Made by a program: the position numbers and the translations under genes | From: Pollenia angustigena | Lineage: Eukaryota > Arthropoda > Insecta > Diptera > Polleniidae | Direction: 5' to 3' | Assembly: GCA_930367215.1 (NCBI GenBank) | Contig: OV884058.1 | Coordinates: 102,447,802-102,511,801 of the forward strand | DNA: 64,000 bases | The notes under the pieces: model-generated | Database searches by the model: none | What the model saw: only the letters and a program-made list of their open reading frames with translations | What the model was told of the DNA's origin: nothing | Shown here: piece by piece, positions 44,591-56,572 of the stretch | How the letters are laid out: each line of letters starts with the position of its first letter | Position numbering within the stretch: the stretch's first letter is position 1

Positions 44591-46204
44591 TAATTCAAAT
44601 ATATTTGCCCGTATTCAAAACATTTATTAAATCTAACAAAAAAAATTTGAAAAACTATCGCAAACAACGAAAAATAAGTGAATTCAATAAAAAAGAATGT
44701 AATAAGTTCCGTATATTTGTTGGGCTAGACTTGGTAGGTAATTTTAATCCGCTTGAATCACAGTCTGTATTTAAAATAAAATTTCTTTGTCTTAGGGCAT
44801 ATTTTCGTCTTTTCAAATTAGCTCTGTCCTTTTTAGTAGAGACTTTAAAGACTGAACAGAAATTCTTCGGTCAACAGCAGTATCTCCACTGTTAAAAGTC
44901 TTAAGTGCGATGATTCAATTCCATTTGTTGCACTCACTACTCAAACTGTTGTCTCGAAGTTATTCTGTTAACCGAAATAAGAAATATAAAAACGTCTAGG
45001 ATAATTTAAGGAATATTTTCTCAAAAAAAAAAAAAAAAAAAAACTGTTAATGATATCTTTAAAGCTTTCTTACATGTTTCAAATAATTTTGTAATGAAAA
45101 ATGTTAACTCATGTTTTAATAAAAAAATTCTTCGATTTTGGAAATTTCAGCAGTTTTAATGGGAATTCATGAATTTCCGTAACTGAACGTAAAAGTGTTA
45201 TTGACTTATTATTTTTCTATTAGCCAACGTCTAAAAAGCTGTTTTGAAATAACAACCTTGATTTACACATGTTAAGACCCACTGTCCTTTTGCAACGTAA
45301 CTAAAAAAAAGTACACACAGGTGGCTTCACACTCATATTTTTTTTATGTAATAAAATTTCTAGCGGCATTCTCCAAACAAACAACCAGCATGCAATATTT
45401 ATTTATTGTTCTTTAATAAAATGTGGCGCTTCCAACCAACCATTTGATCGACGAAACAACCTAAACCACTCTGCTGACTAATAACGTAAGTGGTCGTATT
45501 TGCTGCTGGAGTAAAGAAACTCGGTGATTCGTATTGCAGCGTACGAAGCAAATAAAAAAAAAAACAACCATAAAAAACTATTAATCAATAATTGTTCTAA
45601 TCGAATCTTAAGGTGGAACATTTATTCATGAACTTCTCACACTTGTATGAGTGGTTGGATGTCTGTTAATCTGTCCGTCTGCACTTACGTCCACAATAAG
45701 GCGAAGAAATAAAAATTACGAGTTTATTGGAATATCTCTAATGCATCTTGTTCAAGCACACTTTTACACTCAAACTTACTTCCTTTTTTTAGATGAGAGT
45801 ACATACGAGATAGATTTAGTTTAATTTTAAAAGGGTGAGTCTTAATGAGGTATTTGTTTTTATTAATGATTTTTGCCAAATAAAACGTAAACGCGTCGTT
45901 ACTCATACATTACGTTGCGGACATGTAAACATTGTGGTCGATTACAATCGTTGGTAGTTGCTTAAAATACGTAAAAGTTTCAAGTGGTATTTAAATGTGT
46001 TTAAAGGAACAAAATTGTCAAAACTAGTTTCAAGGCCTAAGGGCCTGGAAAACATTAACGTTATATTAATTGAATAAATATTTATGTATATATTTATAGG
46101 AAATTTCACTATAGGAAGTCTCACCCTGAGACAACATCTACAGCAAGGGTCCCATAAGATTTTTTCAACAGTTCCCTTAAAGATTAACTTTTCTACAAAA
46201 GATA
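44591..46204. other. A+T-rich stretch, no gene seen
   Basis: An A-run at about 45023-45043 and a short GTCTGTTAATCTGTCCGTCT patch (about 45661), a decayed DINE-like piece. No gene recognised. Confidence 0.4.
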
Positions 46205-46540
46205 TCTAGCTATATATATAAAACAGGATGTGTGTATGTAACGTATGGACTCCGAAACGGCTGGACCGATTTTGATGATTGAGTTTTTTCAAAAATTTAA
46301 ATATAAATAAAATATATTGTATTTTTTTGTATTCTCGGCCATTTTCTAACTTGATTTCAGGCGAAAACTTACGGGCCCTGATTGCCATGTTTTGAAATTG
46401 CCACATGTGGGAAAGTGTCTACGTAGCATTTAAAGCTGATGGTGTCTTATCGATACTTTGAGTTCCAAGAATTTAGTCTGTGATGGTATCTACTTAACCT
46501 TGTTTGTTGCTTAAAACTTACGAGCATTAATATTGGCTTT
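46205..46540 (+). mobile_element. Helitron-like 5' end
   Basis: After an A, the sequence starts TCTAGCTATATATATAAAAC and continues ATGTGTGTATGTAACGTATG, GACTCCGAAACGGCTGGACC and GATTTTGATGA, a typical insect Helitron 5' region. No CTRR end with hairpin was located, so the length is a guess. Confidence 0.6.
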
Positions 46541-47013
46541 AGGTTAGGTTTATTGGGCAGCGGACACGACGACGACTTACTTGGGTCATTATAGTGATCC
46601 CTTTGTGATACCCTGGGCCAGTGACCAGCAACAGCCTGTACCCACCAGATTATTGCCCAGACATCTCTGAACTACCTCGAATCAGTGCAAAATAGAGTGA
46701 TCTTCGTCAGATAAAACATAGACGCAGCGTAAAAACATGGCAATGCTGGTCTCCCAAAATGCCTGATCCTTAAAGCCTCGGGGACGGGGCTTTGTCAAAA
46801 GATTCAAACACAACATCCTCCTCTTGCTACTTATCATGATAACTTTTACAGTATTATAACCCAATCCCATCCTCCTCGCATGGGTACCTATCACTCCGTG
46901 ACCCGTCCTGCCCAAAATCACTGTCGCAATCTTATCCTAAGCGCAGCTTAATAGCGTGCTCGTTTTACCAGTGTCACAACCATGCCGTGAGGTTCTGGCC
47001 ATCAAACAGGTGT
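46541..47013 (-). pseudogene. LINE ORF2 C-terminal relic, 3' part
   Basis: Minus-strand codons GHGVIGTHARRMGLGYN resemble the region after RNase H in I/R1/LOA-type LINEs (family ...GHxxxxxHAxRMxLxxNDxCRxC). A shifted frame gives LQGSGILGDQHCHVFTL. A possible 3' end with AATAAA followed by CCTAACCTAA lies at about 46545-46560 (minus). The copy is interrupted by the hAT element at 47022. Confidence 0.5.
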
Positions 47014-47021
47014 TCTCACAC

Positions 47022-48853
47022 CAGTGTTGCAAAATTGAAATTTTGAAATGGTACTGAACTTCAATTAAAAGAGTATTTTTACCACCAAATGGTACTTTTT
47101 GTTAAAAAAAAAAAACAATAATGTATGAAAATAAAATGAACAAAAAATAGTTTATTAGAATTTATTAATCTTAGTATTTAACAACAAACAGTATTTAGAT
47201 TTGAGGTACACATTTAAATCAGGATTTAAAAAACTGCAGTCAAAACAAAAAACGAAAATTTCACAAATGTTCACATTTCGAGTTGATGTTACAGCGACTG
47301 TTTACATTTAATGAATTAGAAGTAAAAGCAACAGTTTTTCTTTGACCAATGACAAATTAAGAAGTGGAAGAAATTGCAGTTTTTCTATTTTGACTGCAGT
47401 GTTTTAGCGCCCCATCCATTTACAATATTATTGTATATGTTATTCGCCATATTATTTCTATATGGCCCCATATTAATCAAGAAGTGGCGCAATGGTTTCA
47501 ATTAAATATGGCGCAGCTCTTATTAAAAAAAAACAAAACCTTTAATGCAAAACAACATAGTACATTGTTGCAAACTCATTTCACAGTATATTGTACTGAT
47601 TTCGATTCTTGCCAATTATTATGTCACCTTCGAATATCACAAGCCCATTGGCGGTAAAATTTAACAGTTATATTGCAAGTGTATGAGCCGCTTAAGGTAC
47701 GTTTTTTCAGTATGTATTTTCTAAAAAAAAATATTTGAAATAGTTGATATACATATTTATGAATAATTAAATAAATTAAAAATTTAATTTTTTCAACATA
47801 AAGTAATACTGGTATGTTTTTATATTTATATCTTAACTTTTGCAAAGTAACATAATTCAGACTTTTACATATATTACATACTTAGAACTTAGTTCTAAAA
47901 AAACTTTAAAAAAATTAATGTTTAAAAATAAAGATTGTAATTCAGGGTTATAATATAAAGCAAATTTACTTTAAGATATCATAAGAAATATTATAACTAC
48001 AATAGCAACTACCAGTTGATTTTAATAGATCTTTAGTTTGTATCAAACTTGAACCAGTTTCTACATGTAAACGATTTCTTCCTTTGCTTTTTATATCATT
48101 TTACATTTGATAATGTGCGTTCAATTGATGCTCATAAATGTGGTATCGATAAAATACCAAAATGTCAGCAAACATTAGTTTCGTTCTTAATATTAGCCAT
48201 ATTTTTCCAAGAAATTTAAATATATTCAGTTCAAAAGAAATATATGTATGAAATGTCAGCAAAACACGGAATTGAGAATTGATATTATTATAATTTTCTT
48301 TATCGTTTGTAAATAACATTAATAACGTAGTATTATGCTAATGGTTTTTCCGGAAACAATATTTTTAGATTGAAGCTGATTATCACTTTTAAGGTTTTAT
48401 GTTCAAAACAAAATATCATTCTTAATGTTTCGCAAATTGTCGAAAACGATTTCGCAGTTTCTTTTACTTCTTAACCCATTGCCTTTACTTCGCATGTTTC
48501 TATAAAAATTGTTTTCATTTAAGTTTTTCACTAACATATTATCCAATGCATACTTTTTTATACATTTTCTTGCCGCTTGTAAGAACAAATATCCCATTCT
48601 GGAAAGCAAAATATGAATCCTGGCGTCCACGCTTTGCATTTCAATATTAGCTTCGTTAATTATTTTTAAACTACAATAACATAAATTTTGCAACAAACAC
48701 ATGATAACCTAATCCTGCTATCGAAATTATCACGTCACAATAAAAAAGCTCAAAGAATTAAAAAAGTACTGAAAACAACACGGGCGTACTGCGGTATTTT
48801 TAATATGAAAAAGTACTGAAAAAAGTACCAAAGTACTGAATTTTTCAACACTG
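47022..48853. mobile_element. 1.8-kb hAT element
   Basis: Ends CAGTGTTGCAAAATTGAAAT and, inward from the right, CAGTGTTGAAAAATTCAGTA. The exact 8-bp duplication TCTCACAC lies at 47014-47021 and 48854-48861. GGTACT/AGTACT motifs cluster near both ends. A minus-strand remnant at 48403-48702 may be transposase. Confidence 0.93.
48403..48702 (-). pseudogene. Possible hAT transposase remnant
   Basis: About 99 codons including LKIINEANIEMQSVDARIHI and LLSRMGYLFLQAARK. hAT transposases often have, between the RNase H-like core and the dimerisation domain, a helical stretch of the form LxxVNxxNxxFQSxxxxIHxL; the pattern fits loosely. The hATC signature was not found, and neither an ATG nor an intact core is visible. 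Position inside a bounded hAT element is the main support. Confidence 0.4.
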
Positions 48854-48861
48854 TCTCACAC

Positions 48862-49250
48862 TGTCATCTCCCCTGAGCCCTTCTGTATGGCTCACGTTTA
48901 ATAAGAACCTTACAGTGAGCCATTGAAATGCCGATCAGGACATCGACCCCACTCTTTCCCCAGGTACCCACTCTTTCCTGGTACTCATGCCATGTTCCTC
49001 AATCTCATTTAGAGACATCCGGCTAGTAGCTATGGTTTGAATACACATCGCATTAAAGGAGATCTTTTACGGTATATGTTAGACTGCTCTGACTGCCAAG
49101 CATGGAGTAAAGTACATGTGGTAGGTACCCCCGCTTGGGTAGAAAAAGACTTATTTCACTATGATTGTGTTTGCATGCATAATGTGAATCACACACCTTT
49201 CGGGGATCGTGTGCAGCCAATACCATCAGGTTCCGGCTGACCATATTCAA
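48862..49250 (-). pseudogene. LINE ORF2 C-terminal relic, 5' part
   Basis: Sequence on the other side of the hAT insertion with the same base composition as 46541-47013. The minus strand includes LSLNEIEEHGMSTRKEWVPG, loosely like the WVPGHxGxxGNExAD block of RNase H domains. Heavily broken. Continuity with the first part is shown by the shared 8-bp duplication rather than by the coding. Confidence 0.4.
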
Positions 49251-50789
49251 TTTGATATCACGTGAGCCAGTAGTTTCCAAGGAGATCCGTACAGTACAGA
49301 AAGATCTTAATTTACTGCAGCTAATCAACAGAAAAACATTGCTTTTTTTATTTATTGAAGTGGAACTATTTGTTCGGCTTAGATCGTTCCTTCCTGCTTT
49401 TCTCTCTCCCTTCTCTTATTTCTATAATCGTTCGCTTCGTATTGAAGAAAACTGCAATAGACATGATCTGCACTTGTGTTTAAAATACTGTCTATTGGTT
49501 TAAGCATTATTTCTACACTCCTAAAACTTGTAATTTATCGTTAAAGCATAAATCTTGACCAAGTCAGTTCAGTTGACAGATTCGTTAAATTTCATATAGA
49601 GTTTCAAAGTAGATAAGTTGCTGTTGTTGTTGCTGTCATTGTTGTTATTGTATTGACCATTATTGTAAATCGTTGGTATGAGGGAGAGAACACCTCGTGT
49701 TCTCTAAAACTAAATCAACATGAAAATGGCTGTCGTCGTTGTTAAGGAGTTTGCCATTCACCAGATACTTTTTTACAGAATGTTTGAAGAAAAAATATCT
49801 ATCTAATGATTTGTTGGTTATGCAGACAAAAATGTTGTTATTTGTTTGCTTCAGACAGATTTCATTTATTTCTCTTTCCGTAAATTATGTTAGTTTTGAA
49901 AACTTTTGATAGTTTTATGTGATTTGAGGTCAGAGGTTATGAAAGCAAATTATGTATATGAATTTACCGCTGGTGACGAATGACTATTTATTGGGTTATA
50001 CTAGGGGAAAATGTGCGTTTTTCTAATTTTTTTTATTGCCGGATTGGCTGAAATTTATTAGTCTTCTAAAATATTTTACAATATTGCAATCAATTTTGAT
50101 CATAAATCAAATAAATTAAAAATTTAACTTTGTTGATATAGCAAAACTTGAACGAGATTAATGAAATGTTTATTAAATAAAATAAAAAATCGAAAACTTT
50201 TTTAAATTTACTTTTATATTTAAAAAAATCTTGTTGGAGATCTGACGTCGCAACCTCAATTTATGTGTGAGCATTTTACAACACGTTCAATCACTTGTGT
50301 TGTGAAAACAGCACATTGGAATCAACTCTGGGCCCAATTTAACATTTAAACAATAAAAATGGAAATCAAACCGTTAGATTGAGACAAATTCCTAAATTCC
50401 CATTACTTTGTTGCCAACTTCACTACCTAATGCGCAGTCAAAACTGACATTTTCAATTGCAAATTTGACGCCGCGTTATTTGCGTTTGCTTTATACATTT
50501 TGTGTAAGCATTAAATTTCTTGACAGGTAGAAAACGCTTGGCGCGCTGATGTAGGTTGGTATGTAAGAAGAGAAAGCTTCCTTTTGCAATGTCCGGCACT
50601 TCGTCTCTCTCTTTTTAGGATTTTCTGGATATGCCGAATAGCTTTTTTAAAAAAAAGCATTCCAAATTTCGCTGACATTATCCATATCCTTTTTCCATTA
50701 CTTTTTAAGAGTTTGCAAAACAAACTTTCAATTTTTTTCTAGAAATCCGAAGATATACAACATTCTGCAAAGTGTTTGGTAAACATTAA
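49251..50789. other. A+T-rich stretch, no gene seen
   Basis: A TTGCTGTTGTTGTTGCTG patch (about 49617-49655) is a trinucleotide repeat. No supported gene. Confidence 0.4.
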
Positions 50790-51330
50790 ATACAAAATTT
50801 AGGTCCAACAATGATGTTCCACTATTCTCCAGCTAGAAAGCAAACGGTCTCAATTAGGCCCCTATAATTAAGACAACTGGTTGTGATCAGTTGTAATTTT
50901 TGTTTTGTTTTTGTTCACCGCAATATAGCAAAGTTGTAAACCATAATACAAAAATTAAGAAATAACAACTCAACTGAGTTGAGTTGGAAACCGTAATTGG
51001 GGCCTTAATGACTTCCAACGGACTTTGTAGTGGGCTGTTCTTAATGCTTCGTTCCATGAAAACCCAGTAGTAGTCAGCTTACGAAGGGTTGCTCTTTATG
51101 GACGTCCACGGTACCGAGAACCTTGTGGGTTGTACCGCAGCGCTGCCTTGGATACCTTGTTATCGTATCTCAGTGTATGACCAAAATATCCAAATTTCCT
51201 TTCCAGGATGTCGTACTGGATCGGCTGCTGGTTCTTTGGTCTTCAGTTGTGTTGATATCTCGGATGATACCCATACTTTTTAAAGCAACGCATGGCATGG
51301 CGGGCCTTACTGAATCGATGGTCCAACGAT
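50790..51330 (-). pseudogene. RTE-like LINE ORF2, C-terminal relic
   Basis: Minus-strand codons ILERKFGYFGHTLRYDNKVS, KAALRYNPQGSRYRGRP, a stop, then LTTTGFSWNEALRTAHYKVR and WKSL match the C-terminal end of the same LINE family as at 37-39.8 kb (IGHTLRK ... WNPQGxRxRGRP ... TWNEAxxxAxxRxRWR). A PIF/Harbinger MITE (50857-51004) splits the last codons. The endonuclease remnant at 53505-53950, same strand and 5' of it, is probably the same insertion. Confidence 0.75.
50857..51004. mobile_element. PIF/Harbinger MITE, 148 bp
   Basis: Ends GGCCCCTATAATTAAGAC and, inward from the right, GGCCCCAATTACGGTTTC, flanked by TTA on both sides (50854-50856, 51005-51007). CAACTGGTTGTGATCAGTTG and CAACTCAACTGAGTTGAGTT near the ends form local palindromes. 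Confidence 0.82.
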
Positions 51331-53504
51331 AGTTGGGCTAAAATCGGCCACATTTTCTTGTCCTCTTATTTTGTGTTAAAGTTTCAAAAATGTGACCATC
51401 GTACAAAATTATAATCCAAAATTACAATATTACACTTCGTTATTTGTTTTTTGAATTTTTATTGTATTTTTTTTTTTTACAAAACTTTCCTCGAAATTAA
51501 TCTTTTCTTTACGTCAATCAATTTCATTTCGCAGCTGTTTGTTAAATTTTTTTCAAATGTAATTTATTTATTTGTTTACAATTAGCTTTTTTCAAAAACT
51601 AATAGAATAGCATATAAATATTTTAAAATAAACAAAACAAAAAAAAACTTTTCCGTTTGTCAAACACAATGACATAAATGTAATTTTCTCTATCTAACTT
51701 GTCATCTCTCAACACTTTAACGTGTTTTGTCTAATGACAGCGGCAGCCGTGCACAACAGCGCCAACTCAAATAAAAAAACAGTTAAATTGCAATAAAATT
51801 TTACATTGTAAAACAATACTACGCTTAATTTTGTTTTTTCCTATTTTATAAAATTTTATCTTAAACATCTGCACTATCAGAGTCATACTAATAACAGCAG
51901 CAAACTCGGCGGTACACCTGCTGTAGAGCAAACAGCCAGCCAGCCCACACTGTGAACCGAACAACCAGCCAACACTCGAGAGGTAAAAAAAAACAATCAA
52001 ACCAGTACATCTCATACATACATACATACTTCCCCTACAGACAGACAGACATGTATGGGGTTTTTAACTAATTCCTTCGCATTTCAATTGTTCATTTTCA
52101 TTATCATCAAAATCATTATCTGCCTCAACTTCATCATTGTCATCATTCCATTTAAGTGCATTTGATTTATAGAGATTTTAGTTAAATATTTAAATGAATA
52201 TTTTTAGCATTTAAAAGTTTGTAGTTTTAGATAAAAATCTCATCAACAATGATGAGGCCATTTTAAGTTGTATCAGGTGATGTGATCATAGTTGGGCATG
52301 ATATTGAACTGTTGATTAATCTACTGGATATTTTGTTGTTGTAGGCCTGCTACTTTTTACTTTAAAGGTTATCGGGGATATGTCAGACATTCATGGTGTG
52401 GTATGCAAAATGGGAAACAGTTGATTAAAATGGTGAACACTGAAATTAAAAAATGGTAAATTTTAGCAACGAAACTTTTGAAGCTACTTTTTTCGTGTTA
52501 CGTATTATTTATAAAAGCTTCTTATATAATACGAAAAAAAATTACTTTAGCCCTTTAACCTTACCAAAGACTTTTGTGTACATACTTACATAGTTAACAA
52601 ATTCCCACCCGGGTGGTACTGAACGTATAATTAAAAGCGATGAACAACCGTTTGTTACACAAATTAAATTTTTTTTTTAAATTAACAATTTGATCAGTGA
52701 ATTAAAAATGGTCACCCAGGTGGTTTGTAATCTGGGATTTATCCGTTTTGAGGCTACTAATTTCCCTAGTACAATATTGTACTTTTAGTGATTTATATAT
52801 TTTAAGCCTCAGACATGCTGTTCTCGATAATTTATGTAAATCTTATTGGACTTAAACATTAAAGTAAATTTATCAAATGTTGTAGGCAGGGCAGTTTAAG
52901 GCTTCTTAAATATCACGACTACATTCAAAATTCAGAAATCGAAATTGAAAAAACCGTTATGTTTTTGGGTGTCTAAATAATTGGCAGTAAAACTTTTCCA
53001 GTAAGCAAATTTTGAGCACTTCTCGAGAGAAGCAATTTGATAAATACAGGATACAGAGTTAAGCTTGCGTATACTCGATAATCTAATGGCACATTGTTAG
53101 GCTCGGGGTATTTAATCCAGCACAAATCCGTTTGTTTTAAGTTTCGACGACTGAAATGCAGTCAGAACTATTTGCAAAGCCGATTCTTGATACAGCAAAG
53201 GCACATGACCTGTAAGAAGAAGTATTCTAAATATCTACCATTTTTAAGAATATTTGGAATGTGTTGTATATAGACGGAATTCCCCTGTATTCGAATATCC
53301 AATGACGAATTTCTTCAAAATACTGTTGCAAATAAGAATTATTGAATTTCTTTTAAAAGTAAGAATCTTCTTAATTAAGTAGGGACCAACGTATCTTCAT
53401 GTTTTACCTGTGTGCCATATATTTTAGTACCGCTCCTTTAGAAATACATTCGATAACTCAGTCAAGGGAGTATTAGAGTTGCTTTAAGAATCTCTTGTCT
53501 GGTA
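51331..53504. other. A+T-rich stretch, no gene seen
   Basis: Short microsatellites at 52012-52028 (CATA) and 52041-52052 (CAGA). If the two flanking LINE remnants are one element, this should be its RT region, but I could not read RT motifs here. Confidence 0.4.
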
Positions 53505-53950
53505 ACGCAGTCTCCAGACATCTTTGTCAAATAGATTTTCTATGCTCAGGAATCTTAACTAACTTGTCTCAATGTCTTTCGATTTGATCAACTTCTAAGT
53601 CCATGATTTGGTAATCTTCTCAGTCCTTCTTCCTGGAGAGACCCATGTCGTTTTGTGACTTAGTTTGTGTTGAGAGAGTGTTCCTCCCATTACAAGACCA
53701 TGTCGGCTACATTTTTCAAGAAGACCTCCAAACTCTCGATACGCATTTCGTGGTTACATGTGCATGTTCATATGAGATATAATCTTTCCCCACCTTAGTG
53801 TCAACATCTCCTCTTCATATTAACTAGGAACTTTATTGGTGTGGTTTCAGTAGGGGCATATACCTGGCAGTGTCACCCTACAAATAATATTGGACTACTT
53901 ATTCCATTTTAATCCAATGGACTACTCCTTTATCAATTCTCCCATGGTCG
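53505..53950 (-). pseudogene. RTE-like LINE endonuclease relic
   Basis: Minus-strand codons YAPTETTPIKF (family CYAPTxxSDxxxKxxFY) and, further on, CSRHGLVMGGTLSQHKLSHK and TTWVSPGRRTEKITKSW (family RHGLVIGGTLFxHKxxHKxTWVSPDGxTxNQIDH). Stops and shifts are frequent and the GDFN block is unreadable. Older than the 37-kb copy. Confidence 0.65.
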
Positions 53951-54084
53951 CACTGCTTCCCATAACTGTTAATTGCATAAAGTACTTGGCCAAACGATTT
54001 AAATAATTTGAAGAATGCATTGATTTATGCATATTTTTATGGCGCTTATATCACAATTTTTTATACAATTATTTTCCATATACA

Positions 54085-54130
54085 AAGAATTACTTAAGCT
54101 TCGGCAGAGCCGAATATGGACTCTTACTAG
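54085..54130 (-). repeat. DINE-like fragment
   Basis: TTCGGCAGAGCCGAATATGG followed by ACTCTTACTAG resembles the CGGCACAGCCGAATATAACA end at about 57486. Confidence 0.5.
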
Positions 54131-54326
54131 TTTCATTTTTATTTGTTTGCTTACCAGATCTTCGTAAAACCTTTTTCTCCATATTCTCTGCGTGCGAATA
54201 CATTTATTTTGCGAATATTTCGCGATAACTTTTGTTACCGAACAACTCAGCAGGAACCCAAAAATGGTCATGAGATTAAAATCGAACAAATTTTAAAAAC
54301 GATCCTGTTTTTAAAGTTAATTATAA

Positions 54327-54881
54327 CAGGGTTGCCCAAATAAGGCCTACCAATGTCAAAGAATTGGGTATTGTAGTTGCTGTTAGTGGTCTGGCGTTGG
54401 CAGTGCTTGCCCAATTTGAAATTTGAATGGATGCATCTTAAGATTTAACTTTGAAACTCTCTGCAATGTTTTTCTTCAACTGCCCAATAGGCTGAAACGA
54501 CGACGAGTTGACACATGTGGATAATTTTCAACCCTTCTATTTCCGACAGCTTCTACCTTGGATTCAGTGCGATGAATTCGCTTTCGATGAGCAGTGCTTT
54601 CATGATGGTCTGTCACTAAGCCTTCTTCTTCAAAACGGCCTTCTTAACTCCTTTTCATGAAAGCTGTTGGAGCTGATCTTAAATAAAAATATAAACGATA
54701 TTATCGCTGCATCAAAACAACTGATAGTTGACAATGATAGAAAAACTCGATAATTTGAACGCGTTGCTATGAACTGTATTCATTATAAACCTGCAAATAT
54801 AAATTAACAATTATGTATGTCACAAAATAAAAAAGTAATACGTGGTGTTCAACATTGGAAGGTCTTATTTGGGCTACCCTG
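54327..54881 (-). mobile_element. Mariner-like element relic F
   Basis: Ends CAGGGTTGCCCAAATAAGGC and, inward from the right, CAGGGTAGCCCAAATAAGAC. The minus strand carries an N-terminal transposase remnant: GLVTDHHESTAHRKR, then VSTRRRFSLLG (family STRRRSQxLGLS) with stops around it. A target duplication was not readable. The catalytic half is absent. Confidence 0.65.
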
Positions 54882-55067
54882 CATTCATGATGGAATGAAG
54901 TATCGAAACGCGAACTGTTGCATTCGATAGCGTTCTAATCAAAAACTTTAAACCGTCAGCACAATAGTTAAGAGGATATTATGCATTTGTGCTGATGTTT
55001 CTAATGTCTTAAAATACTGCTCCTAGACCCACCTTAAAGTATACCGATCGACTCAGAATCACTTTCT

Positions 55068-55352
55068 GACTAAAGGCCTAAATATAATGTGCTTAAGTTA
55101 GATTAAGCAAATGTGCGAATGCATGAAAGTTAACGAAGCAAACCATATTGAACTTACGGAAACTTTTTGTTAAGTTTTATGAAACTGTCACTTGCTAAAG
55201 CAAAGTACGAAACTGATCGCACATTCCGTACCGAATCAAATGTTTTTTGATTTTGTTATTGTTTTTTTAATATATTTGAGAGACTTTTTGATAATTTTGA
55301 TTTTGATAAACAGTAGGTTAAGCACGGCTATGCATATTATGGTTGGGCCTTA
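55068..55352 (+). repeat. Dispersed repeat E, copy 2
   Basis: Collinear with 15170-15378. The ends AAGGCCTAAATATAATGTGC and, inward from the right, AAGGCCCAACCATAATATGC look like terminal inverted repeats. Confidence 0.6.
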
Positions 55353-56380
55353 AGTATTCTCTCAAGTGGTCATAGAATATGAACCGGAATACTCGTATTA
55401 ATATATGCATTTGTGGAAAAATAATGCATTATGCAATTTTTGTTTGGTTTATAAAAAAAAAAACAATTGTGTATATTTTCTAAAGTTTTGGAAAGACATT
55501 TTGAGAGAATACATTCGATCGACTACTCGTTATCGGATATTATGATCGCAAAATTTCGATACATATCTAGTACGGCTTAAAAGTTAGATTTCGTTCAAAA
55601 TCATTCGATTACGAATACGACGATTTTGGCTCAGGAAAAACTTTGGTAACTTTTAAAATAATTGAACTAAAAATCTCTTTCGATTAAGATTCCTCTCGAT
55701 TTCTACTGGATTATTTGCTATACCGGACCGTATAAAGAAGATTCTTTAAACACTTTACCGATCCTCTTAAAAAGCATAAATTGTCTTAAGTCCAGTTTTG
55801 TTCAATTTAAAGACTGACTCATTCAAAAATAATTAAAGTAATTTTTCTATTATTTGCAAAAACCATTTATTCGTATTTATGTATTTTGTTTTTTTGTTTA
55901 AAAAAGTGATAAATGATGTTTAGAATATATTTTGACCCAAAATACATATTTAAACAAATTATTATTTTCAATAAAAAAAAATCTCCTAAAGTTTGTGTAT
56001 ATATGCAAAATTTAACCAAACCCCACAAACACCTTTTCAAAACAAAACAACGTCAAACCACAAGAACAAAAAAAAATTTTGTTTCTTCAACTATTAATTT
56101 GTTTAAATATTTTCGTTTAGAAGAGCAGACAGCAAAAAACAATCTTAATTCAATAAACGAATTTTAAAATGCTGTTGCAGTTCATTTTTAGCCAATTTTT
56201 ACCGCTTTATTAGCAAAAAGCAGACACTTTGTTTGCTGTCATTTCATTAAGAACAAATTAATTTATCATAAATATTGGACGCGGTGCGCATTACAGACAA
56301 AGTTTAACTGAAAATAATAAAACAGAAAAAACATTTAGAGGAGAAATAGCAACAACAAAAATAAAACAAATAAAAGTGCT
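55353..56380. other. A+T-rich stretch, no gene seen
   Basis: A lysine-rich frame at 55913-56167 is typical of A-rich DNA and has no recognisable domain. Confidence 0.4.
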
Positions 56381-56382
56381 AG

Positions 56383-56460
56383 ACTCGGCTGTGCCGAATC
56401 TTTAATACCCTCCACCGAAAGTTCGAATATTTCTGGAGCCTAATCTATAAATTATAATCA
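56383..56460 (+). repeat. DINE-like end fragment
   Basis: CTCGGCTGTGCCGAATCTTT followed by AATACCCTCCACC. It is the same class of repeat as 56573-57517 but lies outside the hAT boundary and was the target of the hAT insertion. Confidence 0.55.
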
Positions 56461-56572
56461 ATCTGACCCAGTGTTGCCTAAAGATTTTTTGAAAAATACC
56501 TACGCATACTAGAAAAAAATCAGATTTTACTCTACATGTTGAAAATTTGTTCCCTACAAAATTACTACGCCT

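Noticed and set aside
46545..46562. Telomere-type TTAGG repeats
   Set aside because: Only two GGTTA-like units, adjacent to an AATAAA on the minus strand; more likely a LINE tail. Flies lack TTAGG telomeres.
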